Below, piece after piece: positions 1 through 9,800 of a DNA stretch of 64,000 nucleotides. The position numbers and the translations under genes are program-made. The DNA is from Pseudophaeobacter arcticus DSM 23566 (GTDB lineage: Bacteria > Pseudomonadota > Alphaproteobacteria > Rhodobacterales > Rhodobacteraceae): NCBI RefSeq assembly GCF_000473205.1, contig NZ_KI421507.1, positions 3,767,057-3,831,056 of the forward strand, in the 5' to 3' direction. Under the pieces are notes generated by a model that made no database searches, was not told the DNA's origin, and worked only from the letters and a program-made list of their open reading frames with translations. Numbering within the stretch: position 1 is the stretch's first letter; every line of letters starts with the position of its first letter.

Positions 1-1
1 G

Positions 2-376
2 CGGCGTGGTTATGATGCCCATGTGGGGGAGCGCGGCGTCAAGCTTTCTGGTGGGCAGCGCCAACGCATCACCCTGGCGCGGGTGATCCTGAAGGATGCA
101 CCAATTCTGCTGCTGGACGAGGCCACTTCGGCGCTGGATTCTGAGGTCGAGGCCGCCATTCAAGAGACCCTATATGGGATGATGGAGGGCAAGACGGTGA
201 TTGCCATTGCACATCGACTGTCCACCATCGCACAGATGGACCGCATTCTGGTACTGGATGACGGGAAAATCGCAGAGCAGGGTTGCCATGAGGAGCTGTT
301 GCAGGCTCAAGGGCTTTATGCCCAGTTCTGGGCGCGCCAGTCCGGTGGTTTTTTGAATATCGAGGCAGCAGAATGA
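2..376 (+). CDS. ABC transporter ATP-binding/permease protein, C-terminal fragment
   Basis: The window opens inside this gene, so only the last 124 residues of the nucleotide-binding domain are visible. They carry an intact signature motif (LSGGQRQR), a Walker B segment ending LLLDEA, the D-loop SALD and the switch histidine in AHRLS. The stop overlaps the start of the next gene in an ATGA arrangement, so the two are translationally coupled. The downstream protein has a near-identical C-terminal region, ending in the same [13 protein letters not shown] stretch. The pair is therefore best read as two half-transporters forming a heterodimeric exporter of the MsbA/multidrug type. The substrate cannot be told from sequence, and the membrane domain lies outside the window. 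Confidence 0.9.
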   Translation, partial: RRGYDAHVGERGVKLSGGQRQRITLARVILKDAPILLLDEATSALDSEVEAAIQETLYGMMEGKTVIAIAHRLSTIAQMDRILVLDDGKIAEQGCHEELLQAQGLYAQFWARQSGGFLNIEAAE

Positions 377-2220
377 AACTAGGCAATCTGATCGACGCGT
401 TTCAGCCCGCCAAGGGGCCACCGCCACAACAATTGGGTGGTTTCCTGCGTTGGGTGCTGGCCGGAGCCTGGCCGATGCTCATTCTGGCGGCGGCGATTTC
501 TGCTTTTGCAGGGGCAATGGAGGCCGGGACGGCCTTCTTCCTGGGGCTGGTGATCGACACCGCGCTGGCCAGCGGGCCGGATGCGTTTTTTACCAGTGGC
601 AATCTGCTGGTGATCCTGGGCGCGCTGGGCTTTTTCATGCTGGTGCGTCCGGTGCTTTTTGGGCTTTCTGCGGCGTCCAATGCCATCATTGTACAGCCGA
701 ATGTGAACCCGCTGGTGTTGTCGCGGCTCAACCGCTGGACGCTGGGTCAGTCGGTGCGGTTTTTTGACGATGATTTTGCGGGGCGCATTGCGCAGAAGCA
801 GATGCAGACAGCCTCGGCTGTGACCTCGGTTGCGACCGAGATGATCAATGTGGTGGCCTTTGCCCTGGCCTCATTGCTGGGGTCACTGGCGCTGCTTGGG
901 GCGATTGATTCCCGTATTACTCTGCTGTTTTTGATCTGGCTGGTGGGGTATTTTGCCCTGATCCGCTGGTTTCTGCCGCGGGTGCGCCAGCGGTCGGGCA
1001 AACGCGCAGGCGCGCGGGCGATGGTTTCGGGGCAGGTGGTGGACAGCATTACCAATATCAAGACGGTAAAGCTGTTTGCCCATGCGACCCACGAGGAACG
1101 CAGCGCCCAGGATGCGATGGTGAAATTCCGCGACACCGCGCTGGAGTTCGGCTATCTGGCGGCCAGCTTCCGGTTCTGTCTGATGACCCTGGCGGGGCTT
1201 TTGCCGGTGCTTTTGATCGGCGCGACGCTGCTGTTGTGGCGCAACGGGATGGCCAGCGAGGGCGATATTGTCGCCGCCGGAGCCGTCTCGATCCGTATCG
1301 CCCAGATGACGGGATGGGTCAGTTTCACCCTGATGGCGATCTACTCCAACGTGGGGGAGATTGAAAACGGCATGAAGACTCTGGCCCGCCCGGACAGGGT
1401 CGAAGATATGCAAAAAGCAGAGCCTTTGCAGGTCACGGAAGGGGCGATCACCTTTGACTCTGTTGGCTTTGCCTATGGCCGCGATCTGGGCGGCATCCGC
1501 AATATATCGCTCTCCGTCAAACCTGGTGAGAAACTGGGCATTGTTGGCGCCTCGGGGGCGGGGAAATCGACCCTCGTGTCGCTGCTGCTGCGGCTCTATG
1601 ACGGGGAAGATGGCAAGATCCTGATTGACGGGCAGGATATCGCCGGGGTGACGCAGGATTCTTTGCGTGGTCAGATTGGCATGGTCACTCAGGAAACTGC
1701 GATGTTCAATCGTTCCGCACGGCAAAACATCCTTTATGGCCGTCCTGATGCCAGCGAGGCAGAATTGATCGCAGCGGCAAAACAGGCTGAGGCGCATGAG
1801 TTTATTCTGGACCTCGAAGACGGGCAGGGACGTCGGGGTTATGATGCCTTCCTTGGCGAACGGGGCGTAAAACTGTCAGGGGGGCAGCGGCAGCGGATTG
1901 CCCTGGCGCGGGCGATCCTGAAGGACGCGCCGATTCTGATTATGGATGAGGCCACCTCGGCGCTGGATTCCGAGGTTGAGGCGCTGATCCAGACCGCATT
2001 GGAACGGGTGATGCAGGGCAAGACGGTGCTCGCCATCGCGCATCGCCTGTCAACATTGAGCGAAATGGACCGGATCGTCGTTATGGAGCAGGGGCAGATT
2101 GCCGAGCTTGGCAGCCATGCGGAACTGCTGGCTTCGGGCGGGCTATATGCGCAATTCTGGGCGCGTCAGTCTGGCGGGTTTATCTGTACCGACGAAGACG
2201 ACAGTGCCGCAGCCGAGTAA
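373..2220 (+). CDS. ABC exporter half-transporter (membrane domain plus ATPase)
   Basis: This 615-residue protein has the layout of a type IV ABC exporter half-transporter. About six membrane helices span residues 30-330 and an ATPase domain follows from about 355. Visible motifs are Walker [10 protein letters not shown] (392-400), the Q-loop around 440, LSGGQRQR (501-508), Walker B ILIMDE (521-526) and the H-loop histidine in AHR (556-558). All catalytic residues are present, so this half should hydrolyse ATP. It starts inside the stop codon of the upstream half-transporter (ATGA), indicating one operon and a probable heterodimer. A strong hairpin terminator follows about 30 bases after the stop. 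Cargo is unknown; a lipid or hydrophobic drug is typical for the family. Confidence 0.93.
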   Translation: MKLGNLIDAFQPAKGPPPQQLGGFLRWVLAGAWPMLILAAAISAFAGAMEAGTAFFLGLVIDTALASGPDAFFTSGNLLVILGALGFFMLVRPVLFGLSAASNAIIVQPNVNPLVLSRLNRWTLGQSVRFFDDDFAGRIAQKQMQTASAVTSVATEMINVVAFALASLLGSLALLGAIDSRITLLFLIWLVGYFALIRWFLPRVRQRSGKRAGARAMVSGQVVDSITNIKTVKLFAHATHEERSAQDAMVKFRDTALEFGYLAASFRFCLMTLAGLLPVLLIGATLLLWRNGMASEGDIVAAGAVSIRIAQMTGWVSFTLMAIYSNVGEIENGMKTLARPDRVEDMQKAEPLQVTEGAITFDSVGFAYGRDLGGIRNISLSVKPGEKLGIVGASGAGKSTLVSLLLRLYDGEDGKILIDGQDIAGVTQDSLRGQIGMVTQETAMFNRSARQNILYGRPDASEAELIAAAKQAEAHEFILDLEDGQGRRGYDAFLGERGVKLSGGQRQRIALARAILKDAPILIMDEATSALDSEVEALIQTALERVMQGKTVLAIAHRLSTLSEMDRIVVMEQGQIAELGSHAELLASGGLYAQFWARQSGGFICTDEDDSAAAE

Positions 2221-2248
2221 TATTGCAAAAATCGCTGCCTGCGTACAT

Positions 2249-2290
2249 AAAACCCGGCTTTCTCTCCGATTGCCGGGTTTTGTCCTTTTT
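2249..2290 (+). terminator. Rho-independent terminator of the ABC exporter operon
   Basis: A perfect 10-base stem (arms at 2249-2258 and 2272-2281, GC-rich centre) is closed by a 13-base loop and runs into a T-rich stretch. It sits just after the exporter stop codon and ahead of the methyltransferase gene. Confidence 0.85.
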
Positions 2291-2320
2291 TCATTTGGCC
2301 GCAGTCGCTATCTAGCCTGA

Positions 2321-3568
2321 ATGACAGATGTAGCCAGAACCACAGCAACAATCCTTCGACTCGGCCATCAAGGCGACGGAGTCGCCCATGGCCCGCTTTT
2401 TGCCCCCCGTACCCTGCCAGATGAGCAGGTGAGCGGCGTGCAAGAGGGGACGCAGTTGACGGATATCCGTATCGAGACTCCGTCCGAACACCGCATTCAG
2501 GCGCCCTGTCGCCACTACAAATCCTGCGGTGGCTGCCAGTTGCAGCACGCCAGCGATGATTTTGTCGCCAGCTGGAAGTTGGGAATTGTGCAAAAGGCGC
2601 TGCAGGCTCAGGGGCTGGAGACCACATTCCGCCCCATCCATACCTCGCCAGCGCAGTCGCGACGACGCGCCACCCTGGCGGTGCGGCGCACCAAAAAGGG
2701 CGCCATGGCCGGGTTTCACGGACGGGCTTCGGGGGTGATTACGCCGATCCCGGATTGCCAGTTGCTGGCCCCGGATCTGATCGCTGCCATCCCCTTGGCC
2801 GAAGCCCTGGCGATGGCTGGCGCGAGCCGCAAGACACCGCTTTCTGTGACGCTCACCACCTCTGAAACCGGGCTGGATGTGCTGGTGCGGGACGGCAAAC
2901 CATTGGACAGCGCTCTGCGCAGCGCGCTTGCTGAACTGGCCGGGCAGCACGGGGTTGCGCGTCTGACCTGGGAGGATGAGCAGGTGGCGATGGAGCAACC
3001 GCCCTTGCAAGCCTTTGGCGCGGCACGAATCTGTCCGCCACCGGGCTCCTTCATGCAGGCCACCCGTGACGGCGAAGCGGCGCTGCTGGCCTGTGTTCTG
3101 GAGATCACCAAGGGCGCCAAGCGCATCGTTGATTTCTTTGCGGGCTGCGGCACCTTTTCGCTGCCTTTGGCCTCCCATGCCGAGGTCCTGGCGCTGGAAA
3201 GCGAGCCTGCGATGATCGAGGCTTTGAGCCTGGGCTGGCGTCAGGGTAAGGGGCTGAAACGGCTCACTGCCGAGGTGCGGGACCTGTTTCGCAATCCACT
3301 GTTGCCCGAAGACCTGAAACCCTTTGGCGCCTTTTACGAGGCGGCGGTGATTGATCCACCCCGCGCCGGGGCCGAGGCCCAGGTGGCACAGCTGGCCGAA
3401 TCCCGGATGCCGGTGATCGCCTATGTTTCGTGCAACCCTGTAACCTTTGGCCGTGATGCAAAGACGTTGGTGGCAGCCGGCTATAGGCTCAACTGGGTGC
3501 AGGTTGTTGACCAGTTCAGATGGTCGGCCCATACCGAACTGGTTGCCAGCTTTACGCTGGATGACTGA
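2321..3568 (+). CDS. TrmA/RlmD-family 23S rRNA (uracil-C5) methyltransferase
   Basis: This 415-residue protein belongs to the RumA/TrmA family, which uses SAM to methylate C5 of uridine in 23S rRNA or tRNA. An iron-sulfur cysteine set is visible: C63, C69 and C72 in CRHYKSCGGC, plus C146. That favours an RlmD/RlmC-like enzyme over TrmA, which lacks the cluster. The catalytic nucleophile lies in SCNP (C371) and the general-base region is HTELVAS near the end. The SAM-binding loop is around VDFFAGCGTFSL. The N-terminal TRAM domain is short. It is flanked by the exporter terminator upstream and the sodium channel 39 bases downstream. Which uridine is modified cannot be decided from sequence alone. 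Confidence 0.85.
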   Translation: MTDVARTTATILRLGHQGDGVAHGPLFAPRTLPDEQVSGVQEGTQLTDIRIETPSEHRIQAPCRHYKSCGGCQLQHASDDFVASWKLGIVQKALQAQGLETTFRPIHTSPAQSRRRATLAVRRTKKGAMAGFHGRASGVITPIPDCQLLAPDLIAAIPLAEALAMAGASRKTPLSVTLTTSETGLDVLVRDGKPLDSALRSALAELAGQHGVARLTWEDEQVAMEQPPLQAFGAARICPPPGSFMQATRDGEAALLACVLEITKGAKRIVDFFAGCGTFSLPLASHAEVLALESEPAMIEALSLGWRQGKGLKRLTAEVRDLFRNPLLPEDLKPFGAFYEAAVIDPPRAGAEAQVAQLAESRMPVIAYVSCNPVTFGRDAKTLVAAGYRLNWVQVVDQFRWSAHTELVASFTLDD

Positions 3569-3607
3569 TCCAATTTTACCCTGACTAGCAGAGCCGGATA
3601 GATTCTG

Positions 3608-4423
3608 ATGACTGTGATTGATCGCCTGAACGGACTTTTGGAAGACACCCGATTTACCCGCCTCATCATGGCGGTGATCATGGTCAATGCGGTGACGCTG
3701 GGATTGGAAACCTCGCAAGTGGCGATGGCGCGGGCTGGCGAGCTGATCCATCTGATCGACAAGATTTGCCTGGGTGTCTTTATCGTCGAAATCCTGCTCA
3801 AGCTGATTGTGCGGCGCTTCAAGTTCTTCCTCAGTGGCTGGAGCCTGTTTGATTTTGTGATCGTTGGTGTCGCCCTGATTCCGGGTGCGCAGGGATTTTC
3901 AGTGCTGCGGGCCCTGCGAATCCTGCGGGTGTTGCGGGTGATTTCCGTGGCCCCCAGCCTGCGCCGGGTGGTTGAGGGTTTTGTCACCGCGCTGCCGGGC
4001 ATGGGCTCGGTCTTTTTGCTGATGGCAATCATCTTTTACATCGGCTCGGTGATGGCGACCAAACTTTTTGGGAGCAGTTTCCCGCAGTGGTTTGGCACCC
4101 TGGGGCAATCGGGTTATTCGCTGTTTCAGATCATGACCCTGGAAAGCTGGTCCATGGGGATCGTGCGGCCGGTGATGGAGATTTACCCTCATGCCTGGGC
4201 TTTCTTTGTGCCCTTTATCATGGTGACAACATTTGCGGTGGTGAACCTGTTGGTCGGTCTGATTGTGAACTCGATGCAGGATGCGCATTCTGCCGAAGAG
4301 GGGGAGCGGACAGATGCCTACCGTGACGAAGTGCTGGAGCGCCTGAAGGCAATCGAGGTGCAGCTTGAGGCGGTGAAATCCGCCGATATCGTGCCTGCTG
4401 AGCAACGAGCCAGCAAGTTGTGA
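3608..4423 (+). CDS. Voltage-gated sodium channel (BacNav/NaChBac family)
   Basis: This 271-residue ion-transport protein has one six-helix repeat, the size of tetrameric prokaryotic sodium channels. The S4 voltage sensor (about 97-120) carries arginines at every third position (R101, R104, R107, R110). The selectivity filter reads TLESWSM at 177-183, matching the TLESW consensus of functional BacNav channels; the glutamate forms the high-field-strength Na+ site. S6 follows (about 200-222), and a charged C-terminal helix (230-258) looks like the tetramerising coiled coil. It starts at ATG 3608 and appears to be transcribed alone or behind the methyltransferase. In marine bacteria such channels have been linked to Na+ homeostasis, pH response and motility; which applies here is unknown. 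Confidence 0.93.
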   Translation: MTVIDRLNGLLEDTRFTRLIMAVIMVNAVTLGLETSQVAMARAGELIHLIDKICLGVFIVEILLKLIVRRFKFFLSGWSLFDFVIVGVALIPGAQGFSVLRALRILRVLRVISVAPSLRRVVEGFVTALPGMGSVFLLMAIIFYIGSVMATKLFGSSFPQWFGTLGQSGYSLFQIMTLESWSMGIVRPVMEIYPHAWAFFVPFIMVTTFAVVNLLVGLIVNSMQDAHSAEEGERTDAYRDEVLERLKAIEVQLEAVKSADIVPAEQRASKL

Positions 4424-4489
4424 TTTTGACATTTTGCCGATTCGGGGTATGGCGCTAAAAAAGGCGAGCAGGCCATACAGGAAGAAGAC

Positions 4490-5014
4490 ATGGACAGACG
4501 CGCATTCGGATTAAGTGCAGTTGCCAGCTTGGCAGTGGCTGGCTGCGACAGAAGCAATTATGTGAGCCGTTTTAAGACCTATTACGGGCCAGAGGTGACC
4601 AGCGTTGTGGTCAACAAGGGTGCGCGCAAGGTCTATTTGCTGAACGGCGAAGGCATCTTGCGGGAATATAAGATGGATCTCGGCTTTGCGCCGCTAGGTC
4701 ACAAACGTGTCGAGGGTGATGGCAAAACCCCCGAAGGGCTGTATCGCATCGACCGGCGCAACCCCAATAGCTCTTTCCATCTGTCGCTTGGTATCTCTTA
4801 TCCAAACGCTGCGGATCGGGCCTATGCCCATGCGCTGGGCAAACGCCCCGGCGGCGAGATCTTTATTCATGGTGAGCCGAACAGTGAAAAAGAGCGCAAA
4901 CGCGCCGCGCGGGTGTCGGACTGGACGGCAGGCTGTATCGCTGTGCGCAACGAAGAGATCGAAGAGATCTATGCCATGGTCCGCGATGGCACGCCTATTG
5001 CGCTGCGGGCGTAA
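4490..5014 (+). CDS. L,D-transpeptidase-family (YkuD-fold) lipoprotein
   Basis: This 174-residue protein has a lipoprotein signal (LAVAGC, lipidated C19) followed by a YkuD catalytic domain. The conserved histidine sits in FIHGEP (H127) and the nucleophilic cysteine in SDWTAGCIAVRN (C149). These enzymes make 3-3 peptidoglycan cross-links, or attach or release proteins at meso-diaminopimelate. The insertion between the two motifs is unusually charged (SEKERKRAARVSDW). A hairpin terminator follows directly. A second YkuD-fold protein lies 745 bases downstream, with a CAP lipoprotein gene on the other strand between them. The precise reaction (transpeptidase, carboxypeptidase or amidase) is not predictable. 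Confidence 0.87.
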   Translation: MDRRAFGLSAVASLAVAGCDRSNYVSRFKTYYGPEVTSVVVNKGARKVYLLNGEGILREYKMDLGFAPLGHKRVEGDGKTPEGLYRIDRRNPNSSFHLSLGISYPNAADRAYAHALGKRPGGEIFIHGEPNSEKERKRAARVSDWTAGCIAVRNEEIEEIYAMVRDGTPIALRA

Positions 5015-5052
5015 TACCGCACTTCACAAAAGAGACGGTTTTACCCAAGAAG

Positions 5053-5076
5053 AAGGGGCCCTGGCGGCCCCTTTTT
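5053..5076 (+). terminator. Rho-independent terminator after the L,D-transpeptidase gene
   Basis: Eight-base stem (5053-5060 with 5066-5073), five-base loop and a run of five Ts. It lies between the convergent transpeptidase and CAP-lipoprotein genes. Confidence 0.85.
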
Positions 5077-5101
5077 GCTGTGCGGTGCTTTTTGTACCGG
5101 C

Positions 5102-5593
5102 CTAGTTGGCCATCACCAGCGTCCACCAGATTTTGCCATTGGCTTCTTGGAACCAGGAAAAGCCTACTTGGGTCGCCTTTTGATCCAGGATCACCGCGCG
5201 GGTGTTTGGCTCTTCCATCCAGGCGGTGAGCGTCTGAAGCTCATTTTCATAGGTTTCAGAGATGTTTTCACCCAGAACGGAGCCTGTATATCCGGTGCGT
5301 GCAACCCGGTCCAAGGGGGAGGAACCGTCCGACCCAAAGTGCCAGGGCCGGTTCTGCACCGACATGTCACGGGAATGGGTGGCGGCGGCAGCATTCAGCT
5401 GCGCATTCAGCTGCACCTGTGGTGCGGCCGCAGCCTGACGGAGCGCATTGACGGAATCCAGCATCCGTAGCTGCACCTTGTCGGCGTTGCGGATGCGGTA
5501 GGCCTTGCCGCCACTTCCGGACTCGGTTGTCGGCGTGCAGGCCGCGGCCAGCGCCAGAGTAGCGGCCATCAGGAATAGAAATACACGCTTCAT
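5102..5593 (-). CDS. CAP (SCP/PR-1) domain lipoprotein
   Basis: This 163-residue protein starts with a lipoprotein signal peptide (LALAAACT, C19 as the lipid-bearing residue). One CAP domain follows, recognised by the LDSVNALR opening, the histidine pair in ATHSRDM and WHFGSDG, the GENI motif, and TAWMEEPNTRAVILD. CAP domains occur in secreted proteins of all kingdoms, and in bacteria their biochemical role is mostly unknown (proposed lipid or peptide binding). It is convergent with the upstream transpeptidase and divergent from the second one. The shared setting hints at an envelope role but does not prove one. Confidence 0.85.
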   Translation of the reverse strand: MKRVFLFLMAATLALAAACTPTTESGSGGKAYRIRNADKVQLRMLDSVNALRQAAAAPQVQLNAQLNAAAATHSRDMSVQNRPWHFGSDGSSPLDRVARTGYTGSVLGENISETYENELQTLTAWMEEPNTRAVILDQKATQVGFSWFQEANGKIWWTLVMAN

Positions 5594-5759
5594 CTTAAGT
5601 CTCGCTCTATCATTCGTCCAAGCACTTAGCCCATCAAGCAGTAGCTGCGCAAACAGGCCTGCCCCAATCTGACCGGATAATTCATGGTTTGATTTGCGAC
5701 TGCGGCTTTCAGGTCATACTATGGGGTCAGCCTGGATTATAATGAGCAGGAAATATCAG

Positions 5760-6380
5760 ATGACACGATCCTTTTTCAATGGCGGTTCCCGTCGGCAGTT
5801 CCTTGCTGGAACTGCGGCCATGATAGCCTCACCTGCCCTGTCCCAAGTGGCACCAGAGCCTGAGGAAGAACAGGCCTTTGACCCATTGCGCCCGCCGCCC
5901 GAGCCCGAGCCGTCAGTAAAGCGAAATATCTCGGCTTTTCGGGCAAAACGCTGGCAGCCGTACTTTGACCACCTGCGCAATGGAGCGATTCTTGTTGATA
6001 TCGACAGCCGCGCTTTGCACTATTGGTCTGAAGATGGGAATAACTACAGACTTTTCCCCTCATCTGTTCCGCTGTCGAACGATCTGACGCGTCGGGGGCG
6101 TACGTCAATTACCCGAAAAGTAGACGGTCCCGGCTGGGCGCCAACACCAAATATGCGTAAGCGCAATCCAGAATGGCCAGCCTATATTCCTCCCGGACCT
6201 GATAACCCATTGGGAACGCATGCTTTATATCTGGGTTGGAAGTATTATCGGATTCACGGAACCCACGATACCCGCAAGATTGGTCGCAGGTCTTCCAATG
6301 GATGTATCGGCCTTTACAACGAGCATATCGCACAGTTGTTCGAGATGACGAAGGTGGGCACGCAAGTGTTGCTAATTTGA
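5760..6380 (+). CDS. L,D-transpeptidase-family protein with Tat-like signal
   Basis: I place the start at ATG 5760, which gives a 206-residue protein opening with a twin-arginine-like export signal (GGSRRQFLAG then a hydrophobic stretch to about residue 28). An in-frame ATG at 5694 would only add a non-conserved extension. A proline/glutamate-rich linker (31-52) precedes the YkuD domain. Its conserved histidine is in RIHGTHD (H166) and its nucleophilic cysteine in RSSNGCIGLYN (C182). This closely resembles the ErfK/YbiS group that cross-links peptidoglycan or tethers outer-membrane proteins. Tat export of a YkuD enzyme is less usual than Sec export, and the signal may function as Sec. Confidence 0.87.
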   Translation: MTRSFFNGGSRRQFLAGTAAMIASPALSQVAPEPEEEQAFDPLRPPPEPEPSVKRNISAFRAKRWQPYFDHLRNGAILVDIDSRALHYWSEDGNNYRLFPSSVPLSNDLTRRGRTSITRKVDGPGWAPTPNMRKRNPEWPAYIPPGPDNPLGTHALYLGWKYYRIHGTHDTRKIGRRSSNGCIGLYNEHIAQLFEMTKVGTQVLLI

Positions 6381-6517
6381 CCACATAGGGCTTTTCGAAG
6401 GACGAAAAATGGCAACAAGCAATTGCAATTGCGAGGGTTTACTGGTTAGAAAAAATCACGAGGTAAGTCTTGGGCGCGTAGGCCATTTTGAGGTCTGCGC
6501 TAATTCTGGAGGTTAAC

Positions 6518-6700
6518 ATGAACAAACTTGTACTCGCAGCCGCACTGACCGCCGCTGCATCCACCGCTTCTGCTGGCAACCTGGCTGAGCCAATCGTTGA
6601 GCCCGTAGTAATCGAAGAAGCTGCAACCAGCTCTTCCAGCGGCATCCTGCTGCCACTGCTGCTGCTCGTCCTGGTTGGCGCAGCTGTTGCAAGCAGCTAA
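6518..6700 (+). CDS. 60-residue exported membrane micropeptide, function unknown
   Basis: A small ORF begins at ATG 6518 behind a clear ribosome site (GGAGG at 6508-6512). It encodes a signal peptide (residues 1-19, cleavage after ASA), a short acidic segment rich in Glu, Pro and Val, a serine run, and a leucine-rich membrane segment (about 43-58). It ends two residues later. A strong hairpin terminator lies 20 bases after the stop, so it looks like a deliberate stand-alone transcript. Codon use and composition fit a genuine gene rather than chance. I do not recognise the family. A single-pass accessory peptide in the inner membrane is one reading. Confidence 0.7.
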   Translation: MNKLVLAAALTAAASTASAGNLAEPIVEPVVIEEAATSSSSGILLPLLLLVLVGAAVASS

Positions 6701-6720
6701 TCGCGCTGTATACGACTTTT

Positions 6721-6751
6721 AAAAAGGCGGTGATTTATCACCGCCTTTTTT
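6721..6751. terminator. Bidirectional terminator between micropeptide and fusion gene
   Basis: A perfect 13-base stem (6721-6733 with 6738-6750) with a four-base loop, A-rich on one side and T-rich on the other. It can serve the micropeptide on the plus strand and the aminotransferase fusion on the minus strand. Confidence 0.9.
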
Positions 6752-6826
6752 CTTGCGCGCTAGCGACCTCAGGGATGCCGAGGCTGCCCGTGCCGACCTG
6801 CACGGAAACAGCCCCAAGTCCTGTCT

Positions 6827-9800
6827 CTAGGGCTGCGCGACTTCGGACAAAATGCTGTCCAGTGCTGCCAGAATCATCTCTACCCCTTCGCTGTCGATGG
6901 TCAAAGGTGGACGGATCTTGAGGATATTGTCCTTTGGTCCCTCGCTGCCAATCAAAATACGGTGATCCCGCATGCGGTTTTTCACATAGGAACAGATCTG
7001 CGTCGCCTCAGAGCCATCCGCCGTGATCAACTCCACCCCCAGAAACAGCCCCATGCCGCGCACATCACCAATGCTGACGTGTTTTTCCTGCAATGCCTTG
7101 AGACCCGAGATCAGATCCGCGCCCATCAGGCGGGCATTCTGCTGCAGGGCTTCGTCGTCGACGATATCCAGCACCTCTTTGCCCATGCGACAGGACAGCG
7201 TTGAACCGCCAAAGGTGGAAAAAAATTCGGGCCCTTTGGCAAAGCTGTCGGCGATGGCGCGGGTGGTGACCAGCACGCCAAGGGGATGCCCATTGCCAAT
7301 GGGTTTGCCCATGACCACGATATCGGGACTGGCGCCCTGGTGTTCAAAGCCAAAATAATACTCCCCAAGACGTCCCAGTCCGGTTTGCACCTCGTCGGCT
7401 ATACACACCCCACCTGCGGCGCGGATCTTGTTATAGACCGCTGGCAGGTAGCCTTTGGGCGGGATGATCTGGCCCCCAACCGAGGGAAAGGTCTCGGCGA
7501 TGAAGCCGGCAATCCCCTGGCCGCGCTGTTGCAACGCGGCAATGGCGGGATCGACCAGATCGGCAAATTTCTGCGCCCGGTCGGGATCATCGCGGCGGTA
7601 GCTGCCACGATAGTCATCTGCAACTTCGACAAGCTCGACCCAATCCGATTTGCCAATGCCGCCCTTGGCGTTGAATTTATAGGCGGAGACGTCAATCGCC
7701 CCGGTGGTGTTGCCGTGATAGCCGTGATCCGGTGTTACCATGCCCTTGGCGCCTGTATGGGCGCGGGCCAGACGCAGGGCCAGCTCGTTGGCCTCACTGC
7801 CGGAATTGACAAAGAAGCACACCTCCAGATGGTCTGGAAGCTTGGAGAGGATCTTATCCGCAAAGGCGGTTTGCGCCGGGTGCAGGTAACGCGTGTTGGA
7901 GTTCATCCGCTTCAGCTGATTCGCCGCCACGGCCTGAATGCGCGGGTGGGCGTGGCCGACGTGAGGCACGTTGTTATAGGCATCCAGATAGGGGCGGCCC
8001 CATTCATCAAACAGGTGGTGCTTCCAGCCACGGACCAGCATCACCGGGTCGGCATAGGTGAGGCTGAGGTTGCCGCCAAAATGATCCCTGCGGCCCTGGC
8101 GGATCTCTTCCTTGCTGGTGGGTTCATAGCGGCATTTCTCATCCGGCAGGTTCAGCAGGGCTGCCGGATTGGGGCAGATGGCCCGCCACAGATACATCTC
8201 ATCCGGATCGCCAACACCGGGCCAGTCGGCCTCGATCCCCTGGGTGGTCAGCGCCAGCTGGAAATGCACATGCGGCGCCCAGCCGCCATTCATGCTGGCA
8301 TCGCCAAGGCGGCAGAACTCGGCGCCTTTCTCAATCCGGTCGCCAATTTTGAGCCGACTGCAGCACTCAGGGTTGAGATGACCATAAAGCGTGTAAAACG
8401 GATCTCCCGCCGGGGTCGCATGGCGCAGGATGATCACCCCGCCATAGTCCAGATGCCCGGTGCGGTTTTCCACCACAAAGACCTCGCCTGCCAGCGGCGT
8501 AAACATCGGCGTGTCGGCCGGGGCAAAGGCGTCCACCGCCAGATGCACAGTGCGCCGATTGCTGGCCTTGTAAGGCCCTTTGCGGAAGGCGGGTTCGGCG
8601 TAGATCAGTCTTGGCTCGTGGTAGTAGCCCAACCAGATCGTGTCACCGTCTTCGAATTCTTCACCAACCCGAGCGGCCTCCGCGAGGGGCATGTGGAATG
8701 GATTCTGCGGCCAGCAGGAGTTTTCCACCGAGAGCGAGCCCATGGGCGCATCTGTCAGGTCTTCGCCCATCAGATTGGCAAAGTTTCCGCGTTCGGCATT
8801 GATCCACTGCATGACGCGCTCGGCGCCATCCACGACCGGCATCTCGCAGGCGGCCCGCAGCCGTGCCGACAGCAATCCGGGGTGGATTTCCACCCCTTCG
8901 AGAAAGCGCCAGGCGGGGGCCTGTGAAATGGTCACATAGGGGTCATCGGGGTTTTCCGCCGCCATCAGGGTCGAGTTCACCGCGCTCACGGCCAGTCGCA
9001 TCCGCAGCAGCGGATAGACCAGATCAACCTCTTGCGGGGTTAGCGGATAGGCGCTGTGATAGCCTGCCACCAATGCGGCCAGGGCGGCTTCGGGATCCGG
9101 GTGGTCCAGCACGATATAGGCGGCGGCAATCGCCAGATCACAGACACGCGGCGCGGCGCATATGTCGCCCAGATCAATCAGGCCCGAAACCCGGCGTGGC
9201 GCTGTCAGCTCACCCGTGACCATGATGTTGTAGTCATTGGCATCATTGTGGATGGCCTGTTTGGGCAGGGCAGCTAAAACAGGCTCTAAATTGGAGAATT
9301 CAGTGTCGATTGCACGAATAAGACTCTGTCTGGCGGGGTCAGGAATAGAGTCGATTTCAGAGCCTATCCACCCGGCGCCTGTCAGATCCCATTTGAAATC
9401 GCGTTCCAACCCGGGGTGTTGGAAATCTGCCAGAGCCTTACCTGTGCCGCCCAGAACCGCGCCGACCTCATAGATCAGCGCCGGAGTTTTTGGGGTCGCT
9501 TGCGCGTAGCATTTTCCGGGCAGGCATTCGAGGAGCCAGCACAGCCGCGCCACGCCCTCTGCGTCCGGCAGCGACAGCATGGCGGCACCGTCCGAGGCTG
9601 GAATAACACGCGGACAGGGCAGCTCTGGGTCGTGGGAGGCGATGTGCTGAAAGGCCTGCACCTGCATCTCGACCAGCCCGGCCTCACATCCGGGGCGCAT
9701 GGCCTTGAGGACGTAGCTGGTGCCATCTGTGTCTGTGGCCATGAAGTTGAGATCATATTCGCCGTCCAGGCGGCGCAGATCTGCGGTGATGCCCCAATGG

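Noticed and set aside
7286..8926. A 546-codon open frame opposite the tri-domain fusion gene
   Set aside because: The fusion protein has intact active-site motifs in all three domains, while the antisense product has none.
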